From Ruminiclostridium cellobioparum DSM 1351 = ATCC 15832 (GTDB taxonomy: Bacteria > Bacillota > Clostridia > Acetivibrionales > DSM-1351): DNA of 64,000 nucleotides. Position 1 is the first letter of the stretch; each line of letters starts with the position of its first letter. The DNA lies in NCBI RefSeq assembly GCF_000621505.1, contig NZ_JHYD01000001.1, positions 124,001 to 188,000 of the forward strand, given 5' to 3'. The notes beneath the pieces were generated by a model. It searched no databases. It was not told where the DNA came from and saw only the letters and a program-made list of their open reading frames with translations. The translations under genes were made by a program, and so were the position numbers. This document shows, one piece after another, positions 34,800-43,665 of this stretch.

Positions 34800-36881
34800 A
34801 TGAATAAACAGAATATTGATTTAAAAAAATTCCGTTTACTGCAGGGGACAGAACTCAATGGCGGGGATTTGCGGGTTATTGAGCCCGATGCCGACGGTTT
34901 CATCAGGCTGAGGCTTGAGGGCGAAACTGCTGAAATGGGAGATGTCAGCTGGGGGAATTACCGGTACTTTATTGTTGACATGCTTGCGGACATGGATTCC
35001 CAGATGCTTCTGGATTTTCGCTTTGAAAAGGCCAAACCGGCTGAAGGAGAGGAAACGGGGTATATCAATTATGAAATGCTTCCTACAAGAAGGGTGAAGC
35101 TGGTTGTGGACCTTGAAGCACTTCAGTCCAGGCGCTTTTTCCTGTTGACCTTACCGGGAATGCTGAAGGCAAGGGTCAGCTGCAAGCCATGTACCATTAC
35201 TGAAATGAACGCTGTGGAGCTGTATTTCCATCCTGGCTACAGCCGTATTTTCAACAGTATCACCATTTTTGAGGCATATCTTTCCGATGCCCTTCCCGAT
35301 ATGAAGGTCATAGGCCAGCCGATGGTGGATGAAATGGGGCAATGGATTCAAAAAAGCTGGAGTTCAAAAACAGGCAGTGTGGAAGAAATGGTGGAATATC
35401 TTCAGCAGGAATATAAACGCTCCGAAACGGACAACAGCTACCCGGAAGGCTGGAGCGTATACGGCGGCTGGAAGGCACTGAAGTTTGATGCTACCGGATT
35501 CTTTCATACGCATTATGACGGTAAACGCTGGTGGCTTGCAGATCCTGACGGGTATGCTTTTTTCAGCAACGGTATGTGTTATGGCAGCAGAATGGGAGTA
35601 CATGGTTTTGTGGATAAAATGGAAAACCTGTTTTCCTGGCTTCCTGATCCCGGGGATGAAACTTACACAGCTGCCTGGACCACTGCCGACAGGATACCGG
35701 AATTCGCAAAGAGGAACGGTCCCGAGGCAGGTAAAAACAGAAAGATGTTCAACTTTGCACGTGCAAACATGATCAGGGCTTTCGGCCCTGATAAATGGTG
35801 GGAGGCCTGGCTGAAAATAAACAGCGCCAGGCTGAAAAGGTGGGGCTTCAACACCATCGGTGTCGGTGTAGATAACTACGGCGATGAAAGAGTTATGGAC
35901 TTTCTTGCTCAAGCCAGGATTCCTTTCGTGTGGACGCTCAAGGATTTTCCTCTCACGGATGAACTTGTATTCCGTGACTTTCCGGATGTATACTCCCGGC
36001 AGTATGAGGAGCGTTCAAGGCTATTTGCCGAAAAACAGCTGGCACCTTTTGCGGGAAATCCGTATATGATAGGATACTTTATCACCAACGAACCGGAATG
36101 GAAGTTCCAGACCTCGGTCAATATTGCCGAGAGGGTATTTGCCCATCCTCAAAGGCTGGCATCAAAAACAGCGCTTATAGATATCCTGCGCAATAAATAC
36201 GGTACCATAGATGCATTGAATGGGGCCTGGAACCGGAGTTTCGGAGCATTTGAGGACTTGTATGAGCCCTTTTCCCATGCGGACGGCTTCAGCGCTGAAG
36301 CCATGGAAGATATGAAATTTTTAAGGGCCAGGCTTCTAGAAAAATATTCACAGGTTCCGGGGGATGCCCTGCGCAGAGTAGATCCCAATCACATGAATCT
36401 GGGAATGCGGTACAGCGAAATCAGCAGGAATGAAATAGCAGGCAGTGAATACTTTGAGGTTATTTCATTCAACTGTTATTTCGATTCGGCGGTACTCAGC
36501 CTGAAAATTGCGGCGGATTCTGCAGACATGCCCTGTATTGTTGGGGAATGGCATATCGGAGGGGCCGACAAGGGACTTCTGTCCTGCGGCCTGCTGGCCG
36601 CCGAAACCCAGGAGGAGCGCGGCAGGGCGTGCGAATACTATATGCAGGGGGCTATGAATCACAAAAACTGTATTGGAATTCATTATTTTGAAATGAATGA
36701 TCAGCCTCTGCTGGGACGTTTTGACGGCGAGTGCATGCAGCATGGAGTAATAGACATATGCAACCGGCCCTACGATGAACTGATAAGGCATTTTATTTCA
36801 ACAAATCATAAGCTTTACGACTATGTATCCGGCAGCATCAGTCCTGGGGCAAAACCGGCAAAAGTCTTCCGGTCGAGATAA
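34800..36881 (+). CDS. GH-A clan glycoside hydrolase, beta-agarase (GH50)-like
   Basis: 693-residue leaderless protein. An N-terminal beta-rich domain (about 1-200) precedes a TIM barrel that opens with FFHTHYDGKRWWLADPDGYAFFSNGMCYG, the G-x-x-WW-x-(V/A)-(T/D)-P-(E/D)-G pattern typical of GH50 and related GH-A enzymes. The acid/base is E431 in GYFITNEPEW and the likely nucleophile is E583 in CIVGEWHIGG. GGAGG precedes the ATG. The absence of a signal peptide argues against attack on polymeric agarose and favours an imported oligosaccharide. It is a one-gene unit between two RpiR-linked operons. The GH50 label rests on motif recall and could be another GH-A family. Confidence 0.68.
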   Translation: MNKQNIDLKKFRLLQGTELNGGDLRVIEPDADGFIRLRLEGETAEMGDVSWGNYRYFIVDMLADMDSQMLLDFRFEKAKPAEGEETGYINYEMLPTRRVKLVVDLEALQSRRFFLLTLPGMLKARVSCKPCTITEMNAVELYFHPGYSRIFNSITIFEAYLSDALPDMKVIGQPMVDEMGQWIQKSWSSKTGSVEEMVEYLQQEYKRSETDNSYPEGWSVYGGWKALKFDATGFFHTHYDGKRWWLADPDGYAFFSNGMCYGSRMGVHGFVDKMENLFSWLPDPGDETYTAAWTTADRIPEFAKRNGPEAGKNRKMFNFARANMIRAFGPDKWWEAWLKINSARLKRWGFNTIGVGVDNYGDERVMDFLAQARIPFVWTLKDFPLTDELVFRDFPDVYSRQYEERSRLFAEKQLAPFAGNPYMIGYFITNEPEWKFQTSVNIAERVFAHPQRLASKTALIDILRNKYGTIDALNGAWNRSFGAFEDLYEPFSHADGFSAEAMEDMKFLRARLLEKYSQVPGDALRRVDPNHMNLGMRYSEISRNEIAGSEYFEVISFNCYFDSAVLSLKIAADSADMPCIVGEWHIGGADKGLLSCGLLAAETQEERGRACEYYMQGAMNHKNCIGIHYFEMNDQPLLGRFDGECMQHGVIDICNRPYDELIRHFISTNHKLYDYVSGSISPGAKPAKVFRSR

Positions 36882-36918
36882 TAAACAGGATAATAAATAT
36901 GAATTTCCGGAAATAAAA

Positions 36919-36965
36919 ACAGGAACGGATGGAGTATTTCCAGGCTCCAACCATTCCTGTTTTTA
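36919..36965. terminator. bidirectional terminator between the hydrolase and rpiR genes
   Basis: ACAGGAACGGATGGAG (36919-36934) and CTCCAACCATTCCTGT (36945-36960) pair at 14 of 16 positions; TTTTAT follows on the right and AAATAAAA precedes on the left, serving the two convergent genes. Confidence 0.82.
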
Positions 36966-37817
36966 TTTGCTTGAACGCAGACGTCCGGCGGCAAACAGTG
37001 ATTTGTCCAGGTGAGGCTTCACCTTTGAATAATTATTGCTGGCTACCGCCGTGTATAAAATATCGATGATGGTAAACTGGCTTATTCGTGAACTCATGGC
37101 GCCGCTGCGGATGAGATTTTCAGTACTGTAGGTGCACAAATTTATATCTGCCAGTGTGCTCAATGAATTTTTTCCGTATTTTGTCACGGCAATTACTGTT
37201 GCGGAAGTTTTCTTGATAATGTCTGCAATAACCAGTATATCCCTGGTTTCACCGCTGTAGGAAATGATGACGGCAACATCGCCTTTCTTCAGGGTGGCTG
37301 CGCTTAAAACCTGCACATGGGGGTCTTCGCTGGCGTTGCTGTTCTTGCTTATACGCAGGAACTTGCTGTGAGCGTCCATGGCCACAAGACAGGAGGTGCC
37401 GACTCCGTAAAAATCCACCCTGTCGGCCTCTGAAATAGCGTCTACAGCCTGCTCCAGCTGGGCTTCGTCCAAAATCTGCAGAGAACTTTCAATAGCTCTG
37501 ATATTACTCATGGCAACACTTTTGGCAATGGAGGAAAGACTGTCTCCGGGACGCACATCTTCGTAAACTATGTCATCTTTCCTGCTGGCACTGACATCTG
37601 CGGTAAGCAGTCTGCAAAACTCCTTGTAGCCGTCATAGCCAAGACTTTTACAGAGTCTGACTACTGCAGAGGGACTTGTTCCGCTGGCCACTGCAAGCTC
37701 ATAGATGGACATTTTGGGGACATCCTGTGGAAATTGAAGTATATAATTTGCCACCAGCTTTTCTTTTTTGGTAAGTCCACTTAATGACTCTTTTATCTTC
37801 AAACAGCATCCGGTCAA
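36963..37817 (-). CDS. RpiR/MurR-family transcriptional regulator (second copy)
   Basis: 284 residues; RpiR helix-turn-helix (MSIYELAVASGTSPSAVVRLCK) and SIS domain (YGVGTSCLVAMDAHSKF, IISYSGETRDILVIAD). It is similar along its whole length to the regulator at 28988, including the CCL(R/K)(L/I)KE start and the VRPGDS linker, so the two are paralogues. The start appears to be TTG at 37817 with AAAGGAAC upstream; no ATG fits. It is divergent from the importer operon at 38072 and probably controls that promoter, where a perfect palindrome lies between -35 and -10. Three 19-bp tandem repeats occupy its own 5' region. Confidence 0.92.
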   Translation of the reverse strand: MTGCCLKIKESLSGLTKKEKLVANYILQFPQDVPKMSIYELAVASGTSPSAVVRLCKSLGYDGYKEFCRLLTADVSASRKDDIVYEDVRPGDSLSSIAKSVAMSNIRAIESSLQILDEAQLEQAVDAISEADRVDFYGVGTSCLVAMDAHSKFLRISKNSNASEDPHVQVLSAATLKKGDVAVIISYSGETRDILVIADIIKKTSATVIAVTKYGKNSLSTLADINLCTYSTENLIRSGAMSSRISQFTIIDILYTAVASNNYSKVKPHLDKSLFAAGRLRSSK

Positions 37818-37834
37818 TTTACTTGTTCCTTTCT

Positions 37835-37891
37835 TTGAATTCCTTGTATTTATTTGAATTCTTTGTATTTATTAAAATTCATTGTATTTAT
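37835..37891. repeat. three perfect-length 19-bp tandem repeats
   Basis: TTGAATTCCTTGTATTTAT (37835-37853), TTGAATTCTTTGTATTTAT (37854-37872) and TAAAATTCATTGTATTTAT (37873-37891) are contiguous. Copies 1 and 2 differ at one base, copies 2 and 3 at three. They lie 18 bases upstream of the minus-strand rpiR start and would be in its promoter or leader. Confidence 0.75.
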
Positions 37892-37965
37892 ATTATCAAT
37901 AAATCAAACAAAGGACAAGTTACAAAAATATATTTAAAAATTTGTTTTAAAATAAATAAAAAATA

Positions 37966-37994
37966 TTGACATAATCATTTCAAATGATTATACT
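37966..37994 (+). promoter_or_regulatory. promoter with internal palindromic operator for the sugar/glycerol operon
   Basis: TTGACA (37966-37971), 17-base spacer, TATACT (37989-37994). The spacer is filled by the perfect 19-bp palindrome TAATCATTTCAAATGATTA (37972-37990), which overlaps the first two bases of the -10. A bound repressor would block polymerase directly. The divergent RpiR regulator is the natural candidate. The first gene starts 78 bases downstream. Confidence 0.78.
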
Positions 37995-38071
37995 ATGAAA
38001 TATCAACAATTTACATCTCAAAAACTCTATATTATTTATGCAATTTTTAGTTCCAGAGAGGAGAAACAAAA

Positions 38072-39019
38072 ATGTCAATTCAGACCAGGCCACTCGCTGT
38101 TCCTAAAAAACGGGGAATCTTTTCCTATATGAGAAGTGAATATATGCTTTATCTTCTTATGGTCCCGGGGCTTCTTTATTTTCTTGTTTTCAAGTACATA
38201 CCTATGTATGGCGTATCAATTGCTTTTCAAAACTATAACATTTTTAATCCCGACAATTCCACCTGGGTGGGATTTGACAATTTCAGCAAACTTATTTCCC
38301 AGGTCGGATTTCAAAGAGCATTGTATAACAACATTGTAATCAGTCTGCAGAAGCTGGTTATCGGCTTTCCAATACCGATTATACTGTCTTTGATGATAAA
38401 TGAGGTGAACAGCCGCAATTGCAAAAAATTTATCCAGACTTCGGTTATCCTGCCGAACTTTGTTTCATGGGTGGTAATAAATGGTCTGATGTACGCACTG
38501 TTTTCTCCAAGCATGGGCGGAATACGTGAAATAGCCAATTTTATAGGATATACCGGACAGCTTCCCAACCTCCTGACAGATGTGGACAGCTTTCAATCGG
38601 TGATTGTTTGGTCCCACGTCTGGAAAAATGCAGGTATGGGTACAATCGTTTACCTGGCAGCCCTTATGGGCATTGACGATCAGCTGTATGAGGCAGCTTC
38701 CATTGACGGCGCGGGAAAATGGCGCCAGCTGATACATATAACACTTCCCTGTATAAAATCCACAATAATCGTACTTCTGATGTTCCGTGTCGGTGAGGTT
38801 ATGTATGCGGGTTTTGACCAGATTTTTGCCATAACCAATCCTATGGTAAACCCTGTAGCCGATATCATAGACACATTTGTGTACCGCGTGGGACTTCAAA
38901 ACAAACAATTTGCCCTTGCCACTGCCGCAGGTCTGTTCCAGTCCGTGATCGGTCTTGTGCTGGTTATCATAACAAATGCTATCGCTAAAAAAACTGATCC
39001 TGATAGCAGCATGATCTAA
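38072..39019 (+). CDS. ABC transporter permease, LplB type (third importer)
   Basis: 315-residue CUT1 membrane subunit with six predicted helices (first at about 26-48, LLMVPGLLYFLVFKYIPMYGV) and an intact coupling motif LYEAASIDGAGKWRQLIHITLP. GAGAGGAG precedes the ATG. First gene of an operon running to 47423 (LplB, LplC, binding protein, glycosidase, epimerase, glycerol dehydrogenase, DHA kinase). Such importers take up glycosides or oligosaccharides, using a shared ATPase. Confidence 0.92.
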   Translation: MSIQTRPLAVPKKRGIFSYMRSEYMLYLLMVPGLLYFLVFKYIPMYGVSIAFQNYNIFNPDNSTWVGFDNFSKLISQVGFQRALYNNIVISLQKLVIGFPIPIILSLMINEVNSRNCKKFIQTSVILPNFVSWVVINGLMYALFSPSMGGIREIANFIGYTGQLPNLLTDVDSFQSVIVWSHVWKNAGMGTIVYLAALMGIDDQLYEAASIDGAGKWRQLIHITLPCIKSTIIVLLMFRVGEVMYAGFDQIFAITNPMVNPVADIIDTFVYRVGLQNKQFALATAAGLFQSVIGLVLVIITNAIAKKTDPDSSMI

Positions 39020-39029
39020 GGAGGATACC

Positions 39030-39908
39030 ATGAAAAAGTCAAAAGCAGAAATAATCGGAATGATCATAAACGGTGTAGCCTTGTTCCTGATCGCGTTTAT
39101 TACAATATACCCTTTCTGGCATGTTTTAATGTACTCTATAAGCGATTCCCAGAGGGCGTCGGCAGGAGGACTGTTCTTCCTGCCCAAGGGCCTGGACATT
39201 ACAGGCTATGAGCTGGTGCTGAAGCAGCCGCAGCTGTATAACGCGTACTGGAATACCATAGCAAGGACTGCAGTGGGAACCCTGCTCAGTGTTATACTGA
39301 CGGCCATGCTGGCTTATCCTCTTTCATTGCCGCGCCTGAAAGGCAGAAAGTTCCTATGTATTGCCATATTCTTTACAATGCTGTTCAACGGCGGCATGAT
39401 TCCTACATATCTTCTTGTAAACGACCTTCATATGATTGATACTTTCTGGGCGCTGGTTATACCAAACGCAATGAGTGCCTACAACCTGTTCATCATGAGA
39501 AACTATTTCCAATCCATTCCGGCAAGCCTGGAGGAATCTGCGAGAATTGACGGAGCCAATCCCATAACCATTCTGTTCCGTATAATTCTTCCCATTTCGA
39601 CTCCCACTCTTGCAGCAGTCGGTATGTTCTACGGGGTCAGCAACTGGAATGCGTATCTGGACGGAGTCCTTTACATTAACAACAACAGTCTTCAAATCTT
39701 GCAGGTTTACTTGAGAAACCTGTTTTCCTCGGCGGGTTCAGGAGCGGTACTTTCAGGTATACAGGGCATCAGCGATGCTGCCAGGGTGACGGAGGAAACT
39801 CTGAAAATGGTAACCATATCGGTTTCTGTAATACCTATACTGATCGTATACCCGTACCTGCAAAAATACTATACAACCGGCATAACCACCGGCGCGGTGA
39901 AGGGATAA
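39030..39908 (+). CDS. ABC transporter permease, LplC type (third importer)
   Basis: 292-residue partner of the upstream permease, ten bases after its stop with AAGGAGG in front. Six helices, SISDSQRASAGGLFFLPKGL after the first, coupling motif LEESARIDGANPITILFRI followed by ILP, and the closing LQKYYTTGITTGAVKG. Clearly paralogous to the permease at 18562 but not a recent copy. Confidence 0.92.
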   Translation: MKKSKAEIIGMIINGVALFLIAFITIYPFWHVLMYSISDSQRASAGGLFFLPKGLDITGYELVLKQPQLYNAYWNTIARTAVGTLLSVILTAMLAYPLSLPRLKGRKFLCIAIFFTMLFNGGMIPTYLLVNDLHMIDTFWALVIPNAMSAYNLFIMRNYFQSIPASLEESARIDGANPITILFRIILPISTPTLAAVGMFYGVSNWNAYLDGVLYINNNSLQILQVYLRNLFSSAGSGAVLSGIQGISDAARVTEETLKMVTISVSVIPILIVYPYLQKYYTTGITTGAVKG

Positions 39909-39985
39909 TATTATGCTGAAACCTGCCAAATGGGTTTTGGTGTTTTACAAATAACCAAAAAAAATAATTGTTAAGGAGAGAGCGT

Positions 39986-41536
39986 ATGAAAAGGATTCAA
40001 AGAATTATAAGCGCAGCACTTGTTGCCGTAATAGCATTTACAATGAGTGCCTGCGGGGGTTCACCTTCGGAAAATTCCGGAAGCTCAGGTGCTTCGGCCG
40101 GGCAGACGGCTTCTGCATCAGCAGCTGGTCCTGCTGAATTAAGCATGCTGGTGGTAGGTGACAATTCTCCGCCGGATACCAACTCAGTATTGAAGGAAAT
40201 CGAAAACAAGACCAACAGCAGTTTGAAGGTAACCTATGTTTCACTGGCTGATTCAGCCTCAAAGCTAAATACCTTGATCGCAGCAAAAACTCTACCTGAC
40301 ATCTTTTGGGCGTCGACCATATCTGACGCCGAACAGTTAAAACAAAACGGTATGCTGTCCGACCTGACGGAATATGTTAAGGATGCAAAGGCAATTCAGG
40401 ACAATCTTGGAGAAGTGCTTGCCAGCCATCCCTTAAACAAGGACGGAAAAGTATATGCACTGTTCAACGCCGATCACGATTATGCACAGAATATGAATAT
40501 CCGTACCGACTGGTTGAAAAAAGTCGGAAAGGAAATGCCTACAGATCTGGACAGCCTGTATGACGTACTCTATGCTTTTACTTTCAATGATCCGGATGGC
40601 AACGGAAAAAATGACACATTAGGGCTTGGTGCTTCCATAGTAGGCAACTGGAACAATTTCACCAGCATACTGGGAGCCTATGGTATTGCAGCAAACATGA
40701 ACGGTCTGCGTCCTGTCCAACTGGACGACGGTACTGTAACCACAGGCTTGAAGCATAAAAACTTCCTGGATGCCATTAAATATTTCCAGAAGCTGTACCA
40801 GAACGGAGTAATGGATCCCGATTTTGCCACCATCCCCACAATGGATTCCTTTGGCAAGCTGTGGAACGGTAAGGTTGGAGCTTTTGACTTCCAGTGTCCG
40901 GGACCGACTAATAACTGGATGCCTTCCCGTTACACCGAAAATCCTGTGCCGACCTTTGATTTTGCAGCAATAAAAGGGCCCACAGGCCAGGCGGCCCAGG
41001 GAAAAATCTATCCCAGCTATACACCGAGTGTTGTTGTAAGTTCCACCTGCAAGAATCCTGCCGCAGCCGTAAAGCTTATTGATTTCTTCCTGACCGAAGA
41101 TGGAAATGCTCTTCTTCGTCTGGGTGTTGAAGGCAAGCACTTTAATTGGGTGGACAAAGCTGCCGGCACCTATGAGATGATTAAACCATATGACGACAGC
41201 ACAACCAACAGAAATGACGGAGTGTTTGTTTATTCCGATTTCATCAGACCAAAGATAACCACCGAACGCCGTACATTTAATGCACAGACCAAACAGGGCG
41301 TGGAAATGGCCGATGCAATGTGTACAATAGAATGGCCTTTCATTTACACATCCTTTGAAGCTGATACCAATTACGGAGCGAATTTAAAGACTGTAGAAAA
41401 GGAAGTATTCTGTCAGCTTATATCAACGAAGGGAAATCTGGAAGAGGAATATAAGAAAGCCATAGCCCGCTGGGAAAATGAGGGCGGAAAAGAGTGGGAG
41501 CAGGAAGCGACAGCCGCTTACAACTCACAGAAATAG
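39986..41536 (+). CDS. ABC transporter extracellular binding lipoprotein (LplA/YtcQ type, third importer)
   Basis: 516-residue lipoprotein. The signal peptide ends at C23 (TMSACGG), then a Ser/Gly/Ala linker. The mature part contains the INTDIFWAS/LSDLTEYVKDA type elements of the family (here LPDIFWASTISDAEQLKQNG and MLSDLTEYV) and a DPDGNGKNDTLGLG loop that resembles the calcium-binding loop of these receptors. The frame opens at 39968, but ATG 39986 follows AAGGAGAG. It defines substrate specificity of the importer; the enzymes downstream suggest a glycoside with a glycerol part. Confidence 0.91.
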   Translation: MKRIQRIISAALVAVIAFTMSACGGSPSENSGSSGASAGQTASASAAGPAELSMLVVGDNSPPDTNSVLKEIENKTNSSLKVTYVSLADSASKLNTLIAAKTLPDIFWASTISDAEQLKQNGMLSDLTEYVKDAKAIQDNLGEVLASHPLNKDGKVYALFNADHDYAQNMNIRTDWLKKVGKEMPTDLDSLYDVLYAFTFNDPDGNGKNDTLGLGASIVGNWNNFTSILGAYGIAANMNGLRPVQLDDGTVTTGLKHKNFLDAIKYFQKLYQNGVMDPDFATIPTMDSFGKLWNGKVGAFDFQCPGPTNNWMPSRYTENPVPTFDFAAIKGPTGQAAQGKIYPSYTPSVVVSSTCKNPAAAVKLIDFFLTEDGNALLRLGVEGKHFNWVDKAAGTYEMIKPYDDSTTNRNDGVFVYSDFIRPKITTERRTFNAQTKQGVEMADAMCTIEWPFIYTSFEADTNYGANLKTVEKEVFCQLISTKGNLEEEYKKAIARWENEGGKEWEQEATAAYNSQK

Positions 41537-41563
41537 AGATATCGTAATCAAGTAAAGCGGGGC

Positions 41564-41650
41564 TGTCTCAGAGCCTGTTTAACGTCTCATTGCACTCGCC
41601 GTTTTGTCGGATTTTGCAGCAGAGATTAAACAGGCTCTCAAAATGAGACA
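41564..41650 (+). other. long interrupted hairpin inside the operon
   Basis: Outer arms TGTCTCA (41564-41570) and TGAGACA (41644-41650), inner arms GAGCCTGTTTAA (41571-41582) and TTAAACAGGCTC (41626-41637), with a 6-base bulge on the right and a 43-base loop; AATTTTT follows. It could attenuate transcription into the catabolic genes. GGCTGTCTCAGA at its left end recurs in the terminator at 54734. Confidence 0.6.
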
Positions 41651-41670
41651 AATTTTTGGAGGATAAGAAC

Positions 41671-43659
41671 ATGTATCAATACGAGACGTTGGAAGCAGGT
41701 AAATTGCAGTTACAGATCAGCAGTGACGGAAGCCGGATAATATGGTCGGCAAAGGAGCTTCCGCTTGAAAACAGGGAGCAGGCTGATTTCTGGCGTTGTC
41801 ACATGGATGACGGATATTACCGTTCCATGACAATACGTTCTTCAAAGCAAAAAGGTACTGCCGAAAAATTTAAAGATGAAATCATAATAAGTTATCCTCA
41901 GTTGACAGGTGATGACGGGCGGGTATTTGATGTAAAGCTCAAAATTCATATAAAAGCCGCGGTCCACACATATGAGTCGCTGGAAATGTGGGCCGAAGCA
42001 GAAAACCAAAGCGGAGCAAGGCTCAACGAGTTGCAGCTTCCATTTGTGGAACTGTCCTCCATCGCTTCTCTTGAGCGTGAAAAGGACATCTATTACAAGA
42101 TGAACGGGCTGGGGGAGAAAATCATAAACCCGTGGGAAGCTCTAAAAAAATCACACAGCGAGTATATGGCGGCAGACTACAATGAGATATGGAATGTGGT
42201 GCAGTATCCCTGCGATGCGGCAATGTGCTGGTCCGGTGTGGAAAGCGGAGGGCATTTCCTGTATGTGGGCCGCCATGACAATCAATTCCGGTCTGCTACT
42301 CTGGCAGCGGGGTTGAATCCGCGAGGCTCCGGGCCAAGGATGATTCTTTCGATTTCCAACTATATGCTGGTTCAACCGGGAGAAAGGCTGGAAAGCGCGC
42401 ACTCTGTGATCTCATTGAACGAGGGGGACTGGAGAACAGGCTCCGATATCTACGGGAACTGGGCCAGGGGCAACTGGTATTCAGTGCCTGAAAAACCTGA
42501 GTGGGTTCAGGATATGCCGGGCTGGCAGAGAATAATACTGAGGCACCAGTATGGTGAGGTATTTTTCAGATATGAGGATTTGCCCCGCGTTTATGAAGAG
42601 GGCATGAAATACGGACTCAATACACTGCTGGTGTTTGGCTGGTGGAAGGGCCGGTTTGACAACGGCTATCCCCGGTATGAGGCCGACCCGGAGCTGGGCG
42701 GAGAGCAGGGCTTGAAGGACGCCATTGCTCAGGTGCGTCAGATGGGAGGGCATGTGGCACTCTACACCAACGGGGTCCTTATCGATATAACTACCGACTA
42801 TTATCAGGAAACCGGCCGGGAGATCTGCCGCAAGGATATAGACCTCAATGAATACCGTGAGCACTACCAGTTTTCAAACGATGGCATGCTGCTGCGGAGC
42901 TACGGATACAAGAGCTTTGTATCGGCCTGCCAGGCAACGGAACAGTGGCAGGAGAAGCTGCTGGAAAATGGAAGGACAAAGCTTTCCTTCGGTCCCGACT
43001 CCATATTTTATGACCAGATGGGGGGACATCTGCCGAAAATCTGCTTTGATGAAACACATAAGCATGGAAAACGCGGGGATACCGAGGCAAAATGGCGCAT
43101 TGAGAATATGGATGCCATAGTCAGGCTGTGCGGGCCGGAAGTGGCTTACGGAACCGAGCAGTGTGTTGACGCTTTTGCACCCCATGTTCATTACCATCAC
43201 GGCTGCCAGTACGGTAATTTTTATGGCGAGACTGCTTTTCCGGAAATGTTTCTGAGGACTTTCCCCGAGCCCATCATGTCGGACAGATTTCTGCACGATG
43301 ACCGGGAGGATTTCAAAAGGATACTCAACTATTCATTTGCCTACGGTTTCCGGTTCGACGTTTCAATATACCGGGGCAGGAAGTCCATAATCAGTGATTT
43401 GCCAGATTATGCGGCCTATGTTAAAAAGCTGCTGGATCTGAAAAAAATGTACAGGGATTTTTTCTACAGGGGGCGTTTTGTGTGCAGGCATACTCCTGTT
43501 TTACCGGAAAAAGTGCGCATGACCCAGTATGAAAATGCAGACCGGCAAATCCTGCTGGTACTCTGGAACGATTCGGACATACCCGTGGAGTTTACAGTAT
43601 GCGGTCAGGCAGTGACCCTGGCTTCACAGGCTGTGACCTGCCTGCCCTTGAAAGGCTGA
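41671..43659 (+). CDS. DUF6259-like glycoside hydrolase
   Basis: 662-residue cytoplasmic protein without a signal peptide. An N-terminal beta-sandwich (about 1-260) is followed by a TIM-barrel region: LNTLLVFGWWKGRFDNGYP, GGHVALYTNGVLID, then SIFYDQMGG with D448 as a candidate nucleophile, VAYGTEQCVD and a small C-terminal beta domain. The layout resembles GH36/GH31-like alpha-glycosidases and the DUF6259 family; no characterised member comes to mind with certainty. The in-frame 41656 start is poorer than ATG 41671, which follows GGAGG. Position between importer and aldose epimerase makes it the likely enzyme that splits the imported glycoside. Confidence 0.68.
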   Translation: MYQYETLEAGKLQLQISSDGSRIIWSAKELPLENREQADFWRCHMDDGYYRSMTIRSSKQKGTAEKFKDEIIISYPQLTGDDGRVFDVKLKIHIKAAVHTYESLEMWAEAENQSGARLNELQLPFVELSSIASLEREKDIYYKMNGLGEKIINPWEALKKSHSEYMAADYNEIWNVVQYPCDAAMCWSGVESGGHFLYVGRHDNQFRSATLAAGLNPRGSGPRMILSISNYMLVQPGERLESAHSVISLNEGDWRTGSDIYGNWARGNWYSVPEKPEWVQDMPGWQRIILRHQYGEVFFRYEDLPRVYEEGMKYGLNTLLVFGWWKGRFDNGYPRYEADPELGGEQGLKDAIAQVRQMGGHVALYTNGVLIDITTDYYQETGREICRKDIDLNEYREHYQFSNDGMLLRSYGYKSFVSACQATEQWQEKLLENGRTKLSFGPDSIFYDQMGGHLPKICFDETHKHGKRGDTEAKWRIENMDAIVRLCGPEVAYGTEQCVDAFAPHVHYHHGCQYGNFYGETAFPEMFLRTFPEPIMSDRFLHDDREDFKRILNYSFAYGFRFDVSIYRGRKSIISDLPDYAAYVKKLLDLKKMYRDFFYRGRFVCRHTPVLPEKVRMTQYENADRQILLVLWNDSDIPVEFTVCGQAVTLASQAVTCLPLKG

Positions 43660-43665
43660 AAACCT

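Noticed and set aside
37835-37891. CRISPR array
   Set aside because: Repeats are contiguous without spacers and only 19 bases long.
41564-41650. Insertion sequence end
   Set aside because: The arms resemble terminal inverted repeats, but there is no transposase or target duplication; described as a hairpin.
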